From Sphaerulina vaccinii (taxonomy: Eukaryota > Ascomycota > Dothideomycetes > Mycosphaerellales > Mycosphaerellaceae), in assembly GCA_022570795.1 (NCBI GenBank), contig JAKUDP010000023.1:310001-374000 (forward strand): a stretch of DNA of 64,000 nt, in the 5' to 3' direction. Both the position numbers and the translations under genes were made by a program. The notes below the pieces were generated by a model that was given only the letters and a program-made list of their open reading frames with translations, did not search any database and had not been told where the DNA came from. Shown piece by piece: positions 1 to 13,684 of this stretch; within the stretch, counting starts at the first letter, position 1; each line of letters starts with the position of its first letter.

Positions 1-2
1 TT

Positions 3-140
3 GGTGGGGAGGAGGGTGTGGCTCATGTGTTGAAGAGTCTGTTGGGGGATTTGGAACTTACATTGCATTTGGCTGGGATTGAGAGTTCTGGGCCGGAACA
101 TTTGAACCGGAGTGTTTTGGTGAGGGAGGATCAGTTGTGA
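3..140 (+). CDS. FMN-dependent alpha-hydroxyacid dehydrogenase, C-terminal end (partial)
   Basis: The window opens inside a coding region. Frame 3 reads 45 residues to a TGA at 138-140, starting GGEEGVAHVLKSLLGDLEL and continuing LHLAGI. This matches the last two helices of the FMN-dependent lactate dehydrogenase / glycolate oxidase family, where a G-x-E/D-G-V...L..EL...L.L.G pattern closes the TIM barrel behind the FMN phosphate loop. The rest of the gene lies upstream, so substrate, targeting and any cytochrome b5 domain cannot be judged. Members oxidise L-2-hydroxy acids such as lactate or glycolate. The final ~18 residues after the conserved helix look like a free tail. Confidence 0.75.
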   Translation, partial: GGEEGVAHVLKSLLGDLELTLHLAGIESSGPEHLNRSVLVREDQL

Positions 141-590
141 GTGAGTGGATTGAGAAGAGAATGGGTACATGCGAGTCCAAGTGGAATTCGTGCTTCGAAC
201 ACGGATGTTGATCAGGATAGCTAGCGTCAAATGATATCCAGATCCTGTCTCAGTGTATTCATAAGCTCTTGTATGAAGTCCGAGGTGGCTTTAGGGTTGT
301 CCGAAACCTGTGGGACAACGATGAAGGTGAGCTTAGCAATTTCTTCGGTCAGCTAGGAGTAGTCTATGAAAAGAGAGCGTAGCTGTAGCAAGGAAACATC
401 TCAACGACAGTGTTCAATTCAGCATACTGGCTTGTCAATACCCACAAGAGCTTAGTCTGTCAGAAACGGGACGAAGCAGTTATTCTCATTCTCATACAAC
501 TCTATATGAGAGACTACGCTTCTTCTCAGTCTCGTCTAACACTGGCGGAACGTCTCTTCTTAGTCTCGGTCAACGCTGGCAGTACATCAA
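141..590. other. intergenic stretch
   Basis: No credible gene is visible between the FMN dehydrogenase stop and the convergent end of the large DUF3638 gene. The two genes face each other tail to tail, so this should hold both 3' UTRs. Confidence 0.5.
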
Positions 591-3500
591 TCAGAAGTCT
601 GCCTCAGCAAACAGCTTACCCTCCAACAATTGACCCATATGCGTCTTTGCAATGCTCTCGCCGTTCTTTCTGATAGTCGACATCAAGACCTTGAGAAAGT
701 GGACAGGACTCTTCGTCAATCCCGACTGTCCTCCCGTCCGGCCTTGATCATCGCGAAGAATGTACCCTACAGCGTCCTGCTGCCATCCTTGCTGTGTCAT
801 CGTCTGCGTGACAGTTGTCGTTGAAAGACCAAGAAACCCGCAGATCTCGAGATAGTCTTCGTACGACGTGATATACAATTGCCCGGCAAAGAGGTCAAGC
901 TGCACAGCCAAGGAGCGCGGGACCGAGCATGAAACCTGGGCCGGGACAGTGTGGAAGTCCAGGTCACTTAGGGACGCGTAGCCTGAGTTGACTCGAGGCT
1001 TGTACATATGCAACGTGGCTACGTCGACAATATGCATCTGGTTGTAGATTTGGTTGGCCTCTGATGGGCTGATGATGAGAAGGCGCTCGATGGTCTCACT
1101 TCCAGCCTGACGATGCGACAGTATCCACTGCACCTGTCTGTGGAATGCGTCCCGAACGCCACTGGAAGGCTGAATTGTTTCAGCGAAGTCTTTGGTTACC
1201 AACAGCTTTGAAGTCTTGCTCAATTGTGCCAGTGGGAAGTCCTTAGCTGCGCTAGAACCGGCAAAAGCCTGAAAGGCAGGCATGTATGCTTTCGAGTTGC
1301 TTGAGTAGACTCCCGAGAGGGCGAACTTGCAGACATCCTGATGCAAGTGATGCAAGACAGGCTTAGCATTCGAGACCCGCTGTACTTGGCGCTCCTGCTC
1401 GATTTCTGGGGACAGCTCGCGTTCCTGCTCTTCTTGGAGAGTGCTAGAGTTGAATTCGAGGTCATCGAAATCCTCGCAACGATCGGCGATTTGCTGGAGC
1501 CTAGCATTGTCACTCATTGCCAAATGATGAGGGTGGCTATCTGCTGTGCGTGGCCGATACCGATCGTCGAGGGACTGAGCTTCCTTCTCGAGAAATCGCT
1601 CCGCGCCGGCCTTGGTCATTTGTGTCTTGCTGTGCTCCCATAACTCGTCGTGACGAACGAAGCGCTCGCCCTGCACCGCCCACAAGGGCATGCTACGACG
1701 AATATCTTTGTAGGTCTCAGAGATTGACCACTGTAAGACATCGGCTACAGTGATGTCTATGGAGCGGCCAGGATTGGTAGCTGTGAGCTCGAAGATCTTG
1801 GTTTGGATCTCCTCCGGGACACAGAATACAACAGTTTGTCCCTGCCCAAGCTTACGCATTCGCATACAAGCTTGCACAAGCCTGTCTTTAGTCAGACCTG
1901 CGCCCAGTGTGACCACTGCTCTGTAGTGTCTAGGCAGCTGAAGATCAATGCCACGTGTATGTGCTTCGTCCAGGAATACCAGGCAAGAACCAAGTCTATT
2001 GGAGTAGGACGAGGTTCGGAGCACTTCCACTCTTCCACTGCGATCCACTACGCAGATCTCGTCGCTGTCGCTGACGAAGACAGCAGCCTCCTTCGTGTTA
2101 TCGTGTTTGCCAAGCCAGGTTTGTGCGACCTGCAGATTATTCAGCTCGAGAATTTGAGCTCCCACGTCGAGAATAACTTGTACTGGGGGATCAAGGTTCA
2201 TTGCGGTGCCTAGCAAGTGCTCAGCATCTGAGAGATCCGTGTCTGCAGCTTCTTGCATCAGAACCACGCCATTTGTGGGCTGCAGGATGTTCTCGAGCAC
2301 GTGGGCGTTCGTGTGCTTCTGTTCCTTCAGATCGAGATGACCGACGTCCATGGGCAACAGGCATTGAGAGTCATTGGTGCCAGAGAAACCAGTGACAGCG
2401 CCGCCACACAGCTTCTTAGATTTGCCCAGATCCCAGCCCGATGCCGAGAGTTTGTCAGGGAACTCTTTCATCTGCTTGGGAAATACAGTATGCGACAGGA
2501 AATAGTCGATAGCGCTCTTCGCGTATTTCAAAGCGGGAAAGACCTCTTCGATGCATTGCGGACGATCTTTCAGGTTTATTCCCTGGAGTTGCTGCAACGC
2601 CGCAGACAGACCATTCGCGTCCTTAACCCATTCTTGGAACTCAGTATCAGCTTGGTCTGACTCAATCAGGTGTCCCATTGCCGTGAAAAGATCATCATCA
2701 TTGAGACCTTCGTAGTAGTAGCACAGTGATGTGAGCATAATGACTACATCAGGATGGCTGAATTCGGACCTCGGGGAAGGATTATCCTTGGCTCGATACG
2801 GCACTGCAAGCTTCGTCGGTGGAGTGCGTGGCGTAGTAGTTAGACCGTAATTCACACGCCAGCGCTTCTGACCGAAGGCGAAGGCCAGAATGCCGCCAGC
2901 GATCAGGCCTCGGAGTAGTAAAAGAGGCGACTTTGTAGTGTCGGTCCAGAACACAGAGGTCTCCACGGATTCAATCTCGGCAGCGCTGAGCTCGAGCTTT
3001 GTGATGTAGAGATAGATCGCCTGACGAGTCGATTCAAGCTGTCGAGAAATTTGCAGTCCAGACAGGCCGTTGCTGCAGACATAATCTGTCAAGCGTCGAA
3101 GAAGCAGCTCTTCAGCAGCCGAATTGAGGATGCGAATGCGCGGAAAGCTTCCTGGTGCTGCGCCCGTGTGGCATTCCAGTGATCCAGGTAGCTCCTTGTA
3201 GACCGTCGGTGCCAGGCGTCTCAGAATCTCCAGTACCTGTTGAAGCAACAGCCAGCGCTCTGGGCTCAATTCAATCGAGCATTGCGTGCCCATAGTGTAT
3301 ATGAGCTCGAAACGCACACTAAAGTTCTCATCGCTCTCATCCACAATGTCTCGAGCAGAGTCCAATATCTGTTGAGTCTGGGTAGACAGAAGCTGACGCC
3401 CAATATCTGCCCGCCCACTGATCCAGCTTTCCAAGCCCATGAGCTGAAACGAGAGGAGGTGTTCTGGTTGCACCAAGAGAATACCGCCAGTGTCCCTGCA

Positions 3501-6500
3501 CTCGAGTAGCATGTCGCAGACGGTGGAGACAGCTGTTCCTTCTAGCTTTGTGTTGCGCGAGAACGGTAGGTAGTATACTCGGCGATTCAGAAGTCCACCC
3601 AGTTTGGAGATGAGCATCTGTGCCATTTGCTTGCTCTGTGGCTTAGACACGACGACTCGTACCAATTGTCTGGCCTTGCTTGATGCCAGGGCTGCAGCGG
3701 TAATGGGTACAATCACACTGGACTTCCCCTCACCCATGTTGAGTTGCATCACTGCGTTATCACCGTTCGGCGGATTGCGCATATGCGCAGCGATATGTTC
3801 CTGCACTTCTCGGATCATTATGCCGCTCTCGACTTCGATGAGTAGGGACTCCGGGTGGTCCAGTGGACTCCAACTCGTATGGCCTGGGTTGCGCAGCTCC
3901 GCGGCGACATCCTCCATGCTTGGGACCTTGGCGTGCATGAGTCGAAGGATCCGCTTTGCACGCTGGAGATTGGCCAAAGCTATGCCATACTCGACGACAC
4001 ATGCTCTCCACTCGCTACTAAGCGTGGTCCATTGGTTGTGAGCTAGCTGCTCAAGGAAGAATAGGGGTGATACTCTTGGTAGGTGTAATGGACTCCCCAT
4101 GTTTCCAGTTGGTGTGACAGCGGTCATCAAGCAGCCAAAGATTGCCTGTAAGTGGTTTGTGCAGTGAGTGAAGTACGCCATCACGTCGTCGAGTGTGACA
4201 TTGGGTGTCGAATGAGCACTACCACGAACTTGCATTGCTGCGAGGCTCTGGTTAAGCTCTTTTACATACTTCTTTCCAAATTTTGAGGTATCCTGGAGGT
4301 ATATAGTTAGCACTTCTCTGATCTCCTTTTTTAACAACAATACTGCTATGCTTGTACACGCAGTGCCATGGATCATGGCACTGAGCACAGAGAAAGGTTG
4401 GGGCTAATTAGACTCACGAAGGACTTCTCAAGGATCTGCGTGAGCGATGATAGCCTTGGTGTAACTTGATCGCCTGATCCGCGAGATCGTGTCTCTGGAA
4501 TACTGAGCTCATGCGATTGCGCCGTCGGTAGGCACGGTGCTTGTCGCAGAAAGAGGTCGGGCACAGAGAAGTGCCCTGTAGCCCCGCTGCTGGACAATGG
4601 CGAGTCAATGGTAGTGCTTGGATGCTGTGATATTAAATCGCGTCTAGCCAGATTAGACACAGCCATTTCGACGTCTCTGAAGTACTTCTGCAGGCGTGTA
4701 TTGTCGTGCCAAGCCTTGAACTTGGCCTTGATCACGCCCATTGCGCCCTCGACTCTGAAATAGGTTGACTGTAGGTTGACGCTAGGCAGTTTTGGCACCG
4801 GGCACGGCCATTGTGAAGTCAAGGCATCCAGGAAAGCGCCCATCACGGTGTCACTTGCTTTTTGCCACGCAGCCTGCGCTGCCGCTCGCCGGTTCTGGTA
4901 CGCATAGTATGTCTCGTCTACCTTTCGAGTGAGAGCAGCTTCTGGACAACTTGGGAAAGGCTCTCGATATAATATGATGGCCTGCCGCAATTCATGAGCC
5001 AGGCATGTTGCGCCAGCCTTCGGCGAGAACGACTTCACATCAGGGCTGCTTATGTGGGCAAGCGAATCTGACTTGAAAAGCATTGCGATGACCTCCAGCA
5101 CTTGGCTGCCTAGCTTCGATTTGAATGCGAGTGTTGACAACCAGAAGGCCACATTGAATGGTCGCTCCTTAGATGTGCTCAGCCAGCGATGAATAGCTGG
5201 CAGTCTCGTCAAGACGATGTCGTGGCCATGCTCGAGCACACGAGCTCCGTACTCTGCCATACCTTGACTGAGTGCTTCGCTAGGACCATGCACAAGCCCC
5301 AAGCTCGAACATTCTTTCCACAGCTGACCAGAGCTCAATGCTGGTTGAGATAAGTCGTCCCCAGCTCGGGCCATGAGGCTTGACATGATCGCGGCTTTCG
5401 CGGCTTGCTTCGAGAGCAGATTGCAATCCCTTGATGGATAAGGCGAATCAGCATCTGCAGTGTGAGCTTCTGCTCCGTATCCCGAGACTCTGAAAGCGGC
5501 TGCACGGATGTCGTCGCGTTCACGCAAGGTCTTCTGCTTAGTGCAGCTCAAGTCATCCAGACGCGTCTCTGTTTTGTCGTCAGGATAGAAAACTTTGGAA
5601 TCTTCAGCCTTCCTCAAAAGTGCTTGCACCGCCGTGATGAAGAAACCGTGTTGTGATAAGAAGCTGAGACGACTGTCCCACTCCATAGTCTGCATTACAC
5701 GTTCGTGGCGCGGGTAAAAATCGCGCCTGGGACTCAACCGGGCGATGTGGTGGAGAATTTCGATCTGCGCCTGCGTAAGGCGGTCGAAAGAGTTGACAGC
5801 AGCCCCGTTGAGGATCGTCAGAGCTGACTCCGTCCCAGTCTTCTTTGTGAGAGGGTCGATAAGGCAGGAAGAAGTAATGGCGTGAATGAACGCCACGTAC
5901 AACGCGCAACCGATATCGTTGCCCTTCGCTATTAGACGACCCAGTTCTGCGTCGATCTCCAAAGTGTGCACTTTGGAAATTAAGCTCTTTTCGACAGTGA
6001 TGCTGGCGTGGCCGTTTAGTTGGCCGTGAGAAGTCACTGTCGATTCTGGAATCAGGACTCTGCGATTGAATGTTTGAGGACTCCTAAGCTGGACAGGTCT
6101 CAACACAAGCTTGCTCTCGAGGCCAATCAGCGTGCCCACAGACTGATCAGCGTCGACGCACAAGGAACCATCCTCGCGAGATATCATCGTCGATGTGCCT
6201 TGACTAATAAGAAAGCCAACACGTATAGACGGAATGTCGATATGAAGCACTGCGGTATCTCCTGGCTGAACAGTTTGGTGGACTCGAGCATGATCATCGG
6301 CCAGCGGGCTTAGTACGTGGCAGATTCGGCGAGAGGTCGAGGTTGCGACGCCAGCAACACAGCGTCCATTTCTGGAAAGCTGCCATTTCGCGCCATGCTT
6401 GCTTAGCGTCCACTTCGAAGGAGATGAAGCATTCCATGGTTCGTCTGCTGGTCGGAACTGCACTGTGCTGCCAGTGACATCTAGCCAGTGGACGTAGTCG

Positions 6501-9500
6501 CGCTCGAAATGAGTCGGAAAGCCTTTGATGACTTGAGCTGGCACCGTCTCGACTTCTTGGCCGTCTTTCGTGGCCTTCACTGTCAACTGGCTGGACGCAA
6601 GGCCGAGCTGGACGGTATAGCCATTACCAAACTTACGCTTCGTAGAAAACTCAAATCCGGAACTGCTGCACGGCATGACCTCAACAACAGCTTCGCCAAA
6701 CAAGGTGGAGTACAATGGATGCCCACGATAAGCCTTTGGGGGCTGGTCCAGTGGTAGGCCATTGACCAAAAGCTCTCCATTGAGGAGATTGTAGTGCACG
6801 CGCAGAGGTTCGGCGTTCTCAGCAGCAGAAGTGGTCGTGGTCAACCAGGATGTAGCAGACTCGGAGACGACACTCCAGCCTGCACTTCCGGGAACGTAGC
6901 TGGACCACGATTTCCGAATGGCATCGTCCAGTTCAGCGTGGAATTGTTCTTTGCCGAGACGCTCGAAGATGCGGTGGAGTAGTCGTCTGCATCTCATGCG
7001 TAACAGAGCAAGATGTCGGTCCTGGCTGCCAGATTGGATGTGCTCGCCTTCTTGCACTACAATGGAGCTCTGTACCAAGACTGAGGCATCTTGCGAGAGA
7101 ATGCTGAGGATGTGGGCGTCATCCACATCGAACGTTGAGATACAAATCAATGCCAGCTCAACACTCTTGGAAACGAACGCAGTACGATCACCGTGATCTT
7201 TGGCCACATAAGCTTTTTCACGCAAGCCAATGACCCAACCCATGGCGACGTGGCGTGCGCTCTTCAGGAAAGCCAAACATGCGTTCTTCGCGGTGAAAGA
7301 AGAGGTCAGCGACAGAGCGCGTGCTGCTATTGCCACAAATGTCCGCACTGCCTGCGCTGACTCCCAGTTCTGTTTGACCCGCTGGAATGCTGCAGTCAGG
7401 TTGTGCAGGAGTGACATGACATTTCCGGCATTGCGAAAGAAGTCATGAGATTCGCGGAGTACATTGGCCGCTTTCGGGCCAGTTTGATACAAGCATTGGA
7501 AGAGGACGAGAGTAGTCTCTGGCTTCTTAAAGTCCACTCCAGGCATTGCAAGCTGAATGAGAACGTTGGCCCACTGAATGTGGTGGCCGAGCGGTATGGT
7601 TGCCAGTTCCTTGTATTCGTCCAGACCCATATCCAGTGGACATTCGCTTTGAGTCGCGATCGCGGTGTTTGGTCCTGGTCCATCTGGGGCAGTGGCGGGT
7701 CGAAATATGAAGCCCTGGAGTGCCTTGCGAGGCAGCGTATACGTACATGCCTGAGCGAAGGTGTCCTTGAACGTAAAGTCTCCCATGCCTGTGCCACTGA
7801 CCGCATCATAGTAGTTGTACTGCAGACCGTTGGCCACATAAAGGTCAGACTTGGCCATGGTTCCGATATTCTTCGCACTGTAATGCGTGACCACTTGCGG
7901 TTTGGTCTGCGACATCAGACTTGCGCCATCTGCAGCTTTCTGAAAGTATTTGCTCGTCAGGTGAGGATCTTTCTGGAATCTTGCGCCGGACAGCATATAC
8001 GGTGTGCTCGGAGTCAGCTTTGACCGCGCACCCTTCAGCACATTCTGCAGGAAGAACGTTCGCAGTTCGCGCCAATGCCCAAACCAGGGCGGCACCTGGA
8101 GCTCAAAGACAACAATCTCTGCCTCGATTCCATCGCTCGGAAGTGGCCACTCGTGGGCTGTGATTGAAAGTGCGTCTCGCTGGCGTTCATAGGAGCACTT
8201 GGTGCAGGACTGTAAGTGGCTCTGCTTAGTCTCCTTAGGCTCGCACTCACCATTAGTGCAGGAGTGCTCCTTCTTAGTCTCCTTGGTTTTACATTCATCA
8301 TTGACCACTACCGTCTCGTATTCATGCGTAGCTTGCTGGCACAGAGCATCGAGCCGACCATGTTCGGCGAGAAGGTCATTGTACTTTTGCAACTTGACCT
8401 GACGCGCCGCAGTTGCGTCAGCCTCAATCCTCAGTTTCAGGTCCTGATGCGTCTTAGACTGCGCGAAGAATTTATGCGCAAAGCTGTCGCGGCCCATGGA
8501 GAACAGCTGAGAAGAGGGACTTGTGCTGTTGTGACGACGATCTTGCAGGTAATTCTCCACCTTGGCCAGCCTCTCCATCTGGTACAAAAATGGCAGGAGC
8601 AGATTCTCAAACATGCCGGCTGGGATGGCCGGGTCGAAGCGAGCCAGCAGAGGGTTGCTGCGAACGGCGACTTTGTCGCAAGCAACCCACAGTTCATAGG
8701 TTGTCAACATCATGTTTGACTGCATCTCTGGATTGTCGGAGTAGTGCACGCTAGCCAAACCATGATACTGCTTCATAATCATGCTCAATTGATGGCACGC
8801 ATCATCCTGAACTTGAGTCGCTACCCACTGATCGATGTGCTGCGCCACCCATAACTCAAACTGATTGAGATTCGCGCTGGCATAGTAACCACTTCTAGCA
8901 CCAGTGGAGGATAGCAAAGGCAGGGAGTCTGGATCTGTCTTGAGAAGGTCGCTTATTGGCTCGAAACGTCTAGCAGCACCGACACGGCGTCGAGAAGCTA
9001 TAGCTGTGATGTGCTGATCCAATGCCGGGAGCGACAAGAGTGTATCCTGCTCAAAGTCCAGAGAGGCTAGCGTTGGTAAATGTAGGTCTCGAGCATCTTG
9101 CTGCTGCGTCTTGGACCAGCGGGATGCGAGTACGTCCGATGTCTCCCGAAGGATATTTTGTATGCTCGCCATCACACTGTCAGTCGGCCAGTGCTCCGAT
9201 GTCGAGAGCTTATGCAAGCGGCGCTGCATTTTCCCACTCATGATGAATAGCATGTCGCTAGGGAAGCTCGAAGCTGTGCGAAGGATACAGCTCATGATAT
9301 ACACCATTGTTTCTTTGTAGAGGCCGACACCTCCACTAGAGCGCGAGAGGACCAGCTCCAATGAGACTCGAATCAATGTCCACATTGGCGAGCGCCGCCA
9401 TGGTCCCTTGGCATCTTTCCAAAGGACTTCCTCGCGCATGTTTTTGCTGACAGCCGAGACTGTGGTGGTATCTGACTCGAGGCCGCGCAAGAATCCAAAC

Positions 9501-10111
9501 AAAAGTTCAGTCACCATGGCGGGGTTGGTGGTGTCTCGCTCCTCCTCATGGACACTGGTGGCTTTTCGTGAGGTCGGCTGCATGCCTGGAGCTTTCTCGT
9601 GGCACATGGTGGCCAGGGTGCTGGCCACAGTCTGAGCGAAGTCCGACTTATCCAAGAGCTGCGCGGGCACAGTGACGGCGACACCTGGGAAAGTGCGAAC
9701 CAGTCTGCCCTGGGTACCATAGACGTTGTTATTTCTTGGTGACAGCTCGAACGCCTCGAGAACTAGCTGGTCCTCCGTGCGAGTAATCAGAACTGCGGCA
9801 TTCTGCGCGCTAATCTTGATGGCGAGTGTCTGGCTGACTCGAAGGGATGCCAGACTGTCTTGTAAGTGGCGCGTGTCAGTCTTGCCTCCTGGTAAGCTGT
9901 TGATTGCCTTGAGTCGGTCAATGAGCTCGACTGCAGTGTCGATGGTGCCTGGCGGCAGCAGAGCCTGGAGAGCGCGAAGCGCATCGAGGGTGATGTCGAT
10001 GAGTGGGATTTCTGAGGACTCTTCGTCCGTCTCCTCCCTCTGAGGCAGTTTCGGAGGCAGAAACACGTGGTTGATTACACGCTGCAGCTCGTCCATGTTG
10101 GCTTCCGCCAT
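591..10111 (-). CDS. giant DUF6606/DUF3638/DUF3645 protein with degenerate SF2 helicase core
   Basis: Two long reading frames join across one intron (4293-4417; donor GTGAGT, branch GCTAAC, acceptor CCTCCAG, phase 0 on both sides) to give about 3131 residues, the usual size of this fungal family. The N-terminus (HVFLPPKLPQ) fits DUF6606. The start of exon 2 leads into DUF3638, with a P-loop in QLNMGEGKSSVIVP near residue 2085 and an acidic VDESDE box. DUF3645 follows (near TPPTKLAVPYRAKDNPSPRS). Further on are FLDEAHTRG (DEAH-like) and ACMRMRKLG, which resembles helicase motif VI. Databases often call members ubiquitinyl hydrolases, but I see no cysteine-protease motif. A cysteine-rich patch (about residues 600-650) with repeated Lys/Glu/Cys blocks interrupts the N-terminal half. 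The function is unknown; an NTP-driven motor is my inference. Confidence 0.85.
4293..4417 (-). repeat. long intron with introner-like 3' block (copy a)
   Basis: This is the 125-nt intron of the DUF3638 gene. Near its 3' end it reads ATCAGAGAAGTGCTAACTAT on the minus strand, close to the block in other long introns of this window (41461-41598, 41880-42028, 49417-49530, 52261-52388). Its middle holds a near-perfect hairpin, AGTGCCATG-ATC-CATGGCACT. Single-site introns here are mostly 46-66 nt. Confidence 0.6.
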
Positions 10112-11374
10112 CTTGCGAGGGTGTGAGGACGAGTGGCGAAGGTGGTGATGGTTCCCGATGAAGAAACTGGAATGTGGGTTGTGCGATGTTGAGGATGAAA
10201 TTTTGAAGTCTGTCTGCCTGAGTGGTGAATCACTGCTCGGCGAATTGCGCTTGTCTCAATCGGGAAGTGAAGCTGTAGAAGTGAAGCTGGTTGCAAATGA
10301 AGCGGTCTTCTTCAAGCACAGCTTGGAAGTGAGGCGAACGGTTCTGCGCACTTGTGATTATTACGACGCCATAAGGTAGTGAGTATGGCGCGATTGAGCG
10401 GCAGCCACGTCCGATGGAGAGGTACGCCAGACTGTGCACGCTGTTTGCACGCGTTTACCGTACGATCTGTTTCTCTGCATGAAGCCGTTAGACCCGCTTT
10501 TCAGCATGACCCATCCATACCACCGCCATCAAGCACCGCCATCAAGCATGAAGCATGTTTCCGGTCCCACGCACGCAGTCGGCGTCCAGGCGACGATATC
10601 AATCGCCCACTCATGGTAGCGTGTGCGTATGGCTCTACGAGGCACGCTGGCCTAGCTACGTTCAAGTGTCTTCCATGCCTTCCATTGCCCTACGAGGTGC
10701 ACCTCCAGCGCTGACCCTACGCGCTGCCTCACCTACATATAGCACGGCAAAGATCTCCGCTCCTTCCATCAAGTCTTTCCCGGTCTCCTGCCAGAGAGCT
10801 CATGCTGAAGCCAGCTGCTGTGCATCTTTCTCATGGTTCGTTTTGTTCTTCGTCTTGCATCACTTCGTCTCTCAGAGGTCGTAGGCTCGTCCCCGAAGGC
10901 TCAGCGACTATCACTGACCTAGGCAGCAGTGAGGTTGTTACACGTTCACTGATGCATTGTAGACTGGTGAGGAATCAACTTTCCTCGCGTGGAAGGAGCA
11001 GGACGTGGTGGTGTGGCTTGGCGCTTCGCTAATTATGGTTAGACTGATCGCGTCCACGTCGTGTGTCGCGAGACTCGAGAGCATCAACATTACGGTTTCA
11101 CTCGCACCAATATCGAGAGTATCTATCTGGAACAGTCAGCGACGCGGTCAACCAGTCAAGATGGTAGCCTGACGATGACAGATGTCGCATCGAAGCCACG
11201 ATGTATCTCTAGTTTTCTACAATAAAGGATACTAGGCTCCGTCTATCTTCCGCCTGTTCAACAGAGCTCGCCACACGAACCGCTAAGATCAAGATCAAGG
11301 TCGCCAATTCCGCAGTAGTACGCTCAAATGTAGTTCCAGACCTTGATAACTGGTATGCCCTGGGGTATCAGTCC
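10112..11374. other. intergenic stretch
   Basis: This 1.26 kb between the start of the DUF3638 gene and the 3' end of the amidase gene should hold the DUF3638 promoter. Open frames here are short, lack family motifs and show no splice logic. I see no repeat or RNA gene. Confidence 0.4.
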
Positions 11375-13143
11375 TCAAACATTATGCAATCCAACAACAT
11401 CAGTAATCAATTGCAGCATCGCCACGACTTTCTCTTCTTCAAGTCGTCTGCCGACTAGCGAAAGGCCTACCGGAATGCCCTCATTCATAGCACGTCTCTC
11501 ATCTGGATCACTATTAGCTCATACGACATCTCTAGGATAAGGCACCACTTACAGAAGTCCATGACTTCGCAATCCTTCTCGGACAACGGGTGCCATTCTG
11601 TCGGCACGGCATCGATATCAAGGTCCACTCTCGTGACGGGAAATGACCCTGTCGTCAAGTCCAACAGTGGCGACAGCGCGCCGTGGTACGAAGGCCACTT
11701 GCTGTCATGCATGACTGCTGGAAATGGCAGAGTCTGCATGATGAGTCCGTCCATTGGTCTTCCAGTACCAGTCTTGTCAGCGGTCTCCTCCCATCTCTGC
11801 AGCCATCTCTGCGCGAAAAGTGTTCTACGATGCTGAGTCTGCCACGTCTCTGACACGCTGGTCTTTGCAGCAATAGCACTCTTTCTGAGCCATTCCTCGA
11901 CCTCTGGGTGGAGAGGCTCATCGTACACTTGAGTCTCCCGCTGGAATTCCTCGCCACCATCTGCAGTCAACATCTTCTGAGAGATGTCTTGAGCTTCCAG
12001 CATCTCGTATGGCTTGAACACAATCACCTCGTGTCCAGCAGCTAGCAGCTTATCACGAACTAATTCAAGAGCACGGCGTACGGGTGGCGTAGCCTGCACT
12101 CGATCATCGTCTACAGACCACCCGAAGCACAATCTCTTCGGTAGCATCTCCTGCTCTGCTCGCCAAGGCATTGGTAGACACTGAGGGTCCTGGAGCCAGG
12201 GCGTCTGAGCAAGCAAGCTCGTCATGAAGAGTCGAATATCTTCAGGTGATCGACACATTGGTCCAGCGCTCGATATCACGGCTTCTTGTCCAACATAGGT
12301 GTTTCCGACATTCTGGTATGAGACTCTGCCATGCGATGGCCTCAGTCCAAAGATTCCGGTCATATGGCAAGGCATTCTGATCGAGCCTCCAATGTCAGTG
12401 CCTACGCCTAGGTAGCTACCACCGAAGGCCACGAGCGCACTTTCGCCGCCCGACGAGCCACCAGGTGTCAGCTTGCGATTGTAGGGATTGAGAGATCGGC
12501 CAAAGACGTTGTTCACTGTCTCGCCAGACATGAGCGTCGCAGGAACATTCGTCTTAGCATATAGAACAGCTCCAGCGTTCAGCAGAAGTTCCACTAACGT
12601 CGATGCGCTCTTCATTGGCGACTCTGCTCGAGAAATATAGCCAATCGTCGTGTCCAGACCTGGAACATGGAATTGGTCCTTAAGACTGATCGGCAATCCA
12701 TGAAGAGGTCCAACAGGTCCACTCTCTCGCATCTTGTGATCGAGCGCTTCCGCTCTTTCCAATGCCTCATCAAAGCATATCTCCGTCAAGCAGTTCACGA
12801 GCTGCTGTGCCACCGCAGCACGTTTGCAAACCGCTCGAGTGACTTCCACAGAAGTCCATTCTCGCTTTGCAATCTTGCGAACGACTTCCGAAGCCGTCGC
12901 AGCTGTCAATTCCAATTCGCGCTTTGTAAAGAAGCCAGACTTCTGGGGAAACGTGGAAACATCATCTGTTTCTGCCAGCGGTAGTAGTTCTTCCGGTATT
13001 ATCCATTCTTGAGGAATCTTGTGATCTCTCTCTGCTTGCTTTCTCGCTGCCACCGTTTGCCATGTATCCAGCGCGTCTCGAATACCCATTCCAGTGCGGT
13101 GGTGCGATGCTGTTGATGATATCGAAAAGGTCGCGTGAGGCAT
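11375..13143 (-). CDS. amidase signature family hydrolase (acetamidase-like)
   Basis: The product is a 572-residue amidase-signature enzyme, predicted to hydrolyse a carboxamide to acid plus ammonia. The catalytic Lys is in LPISLKDQFHVPG, the cis-Ser in TPGGSSGGESAL and the nucleophile Ser in GVGTDIGGSIR, so the Ser-cisSer-Lys triad is intact. One 50-nt intron (11503-11552; GTAAGT, GCTAAT, CCAG, phase 1) joins MDFY to the last exon, ERRAMNEGIPVGLSLVGRR, the conserved AS C-terminus. The end is therefore at 11375, beyond where the first exon's frame would stop. There is no signal peptide, so it is probably cytosolic. A second in-frame Met 18 residues in (MGIRDALDTWQ) may be the real start, since family members usually begin close to the W-Q motif. 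Substrate unknown. Confidence 0.9.
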
Positions 13144-13684
13144 TCGCCCAACTTTTTCCGAAGCCCAGTCTGGCTTATCGTGGTGGCTGCAAAGTCTATC
13201 TCGCCAAGCTAATATAAGGGCTAGCGGCCAAATTACATTCCTGTTTCGTCCCTAGCGTCGTCAACGCGAATGAGGAGGATCCTTGCCTTATATGTATCAG
13301 GCACTTTCGGTGCGGCCGATATGACCTTATGTAGCCAGAAGTGCTTCTTAGCACTCCAGACTCATCATGAACTGTGTCTTGTCTGTTTGGTCCTACTATC
13401 TGACAAGTTGCCGACCTATGCCGGATTGCGTACCATGGTACTATTGACCATGAAGTCACAAACGGACGAGATTCTGGCCGAGGTGGTGACAAGAGCTCTA
13501 GATTGGACTTGAACTGGCCCTAGAAGGTCGGCATGAGGCTCAAATTGGCAAAGAGCAAGACGAAACGGAACCATCTGAACTCTGGCAGATGTTGTTTGCA
13601 CATCATCTACTCGCCACTGCACTTGTCTTCGTGAGTCGCTTTTGATTCGTTATATACATTAGACATTAGATTATTCTACTTCTC
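13144..13684. other. intergenic stretch
   Basis: This spacer lies between the laccase 3' end and the amidase start; both genes run on the minus strand. It should hold the amidase promoter. No gene or repeat is recognisable. Confidence 0.4.

Noticed and set aside
4381..4417. 37-nt intron in the DUF3638 gene (GTGAGT...GTGCTCAG)
   Set aside because: It shifts the frame and lacks a well-placed branch site; the 125-nt alternative keeps phase 0 and has GCTAAC before CCTCCAG.
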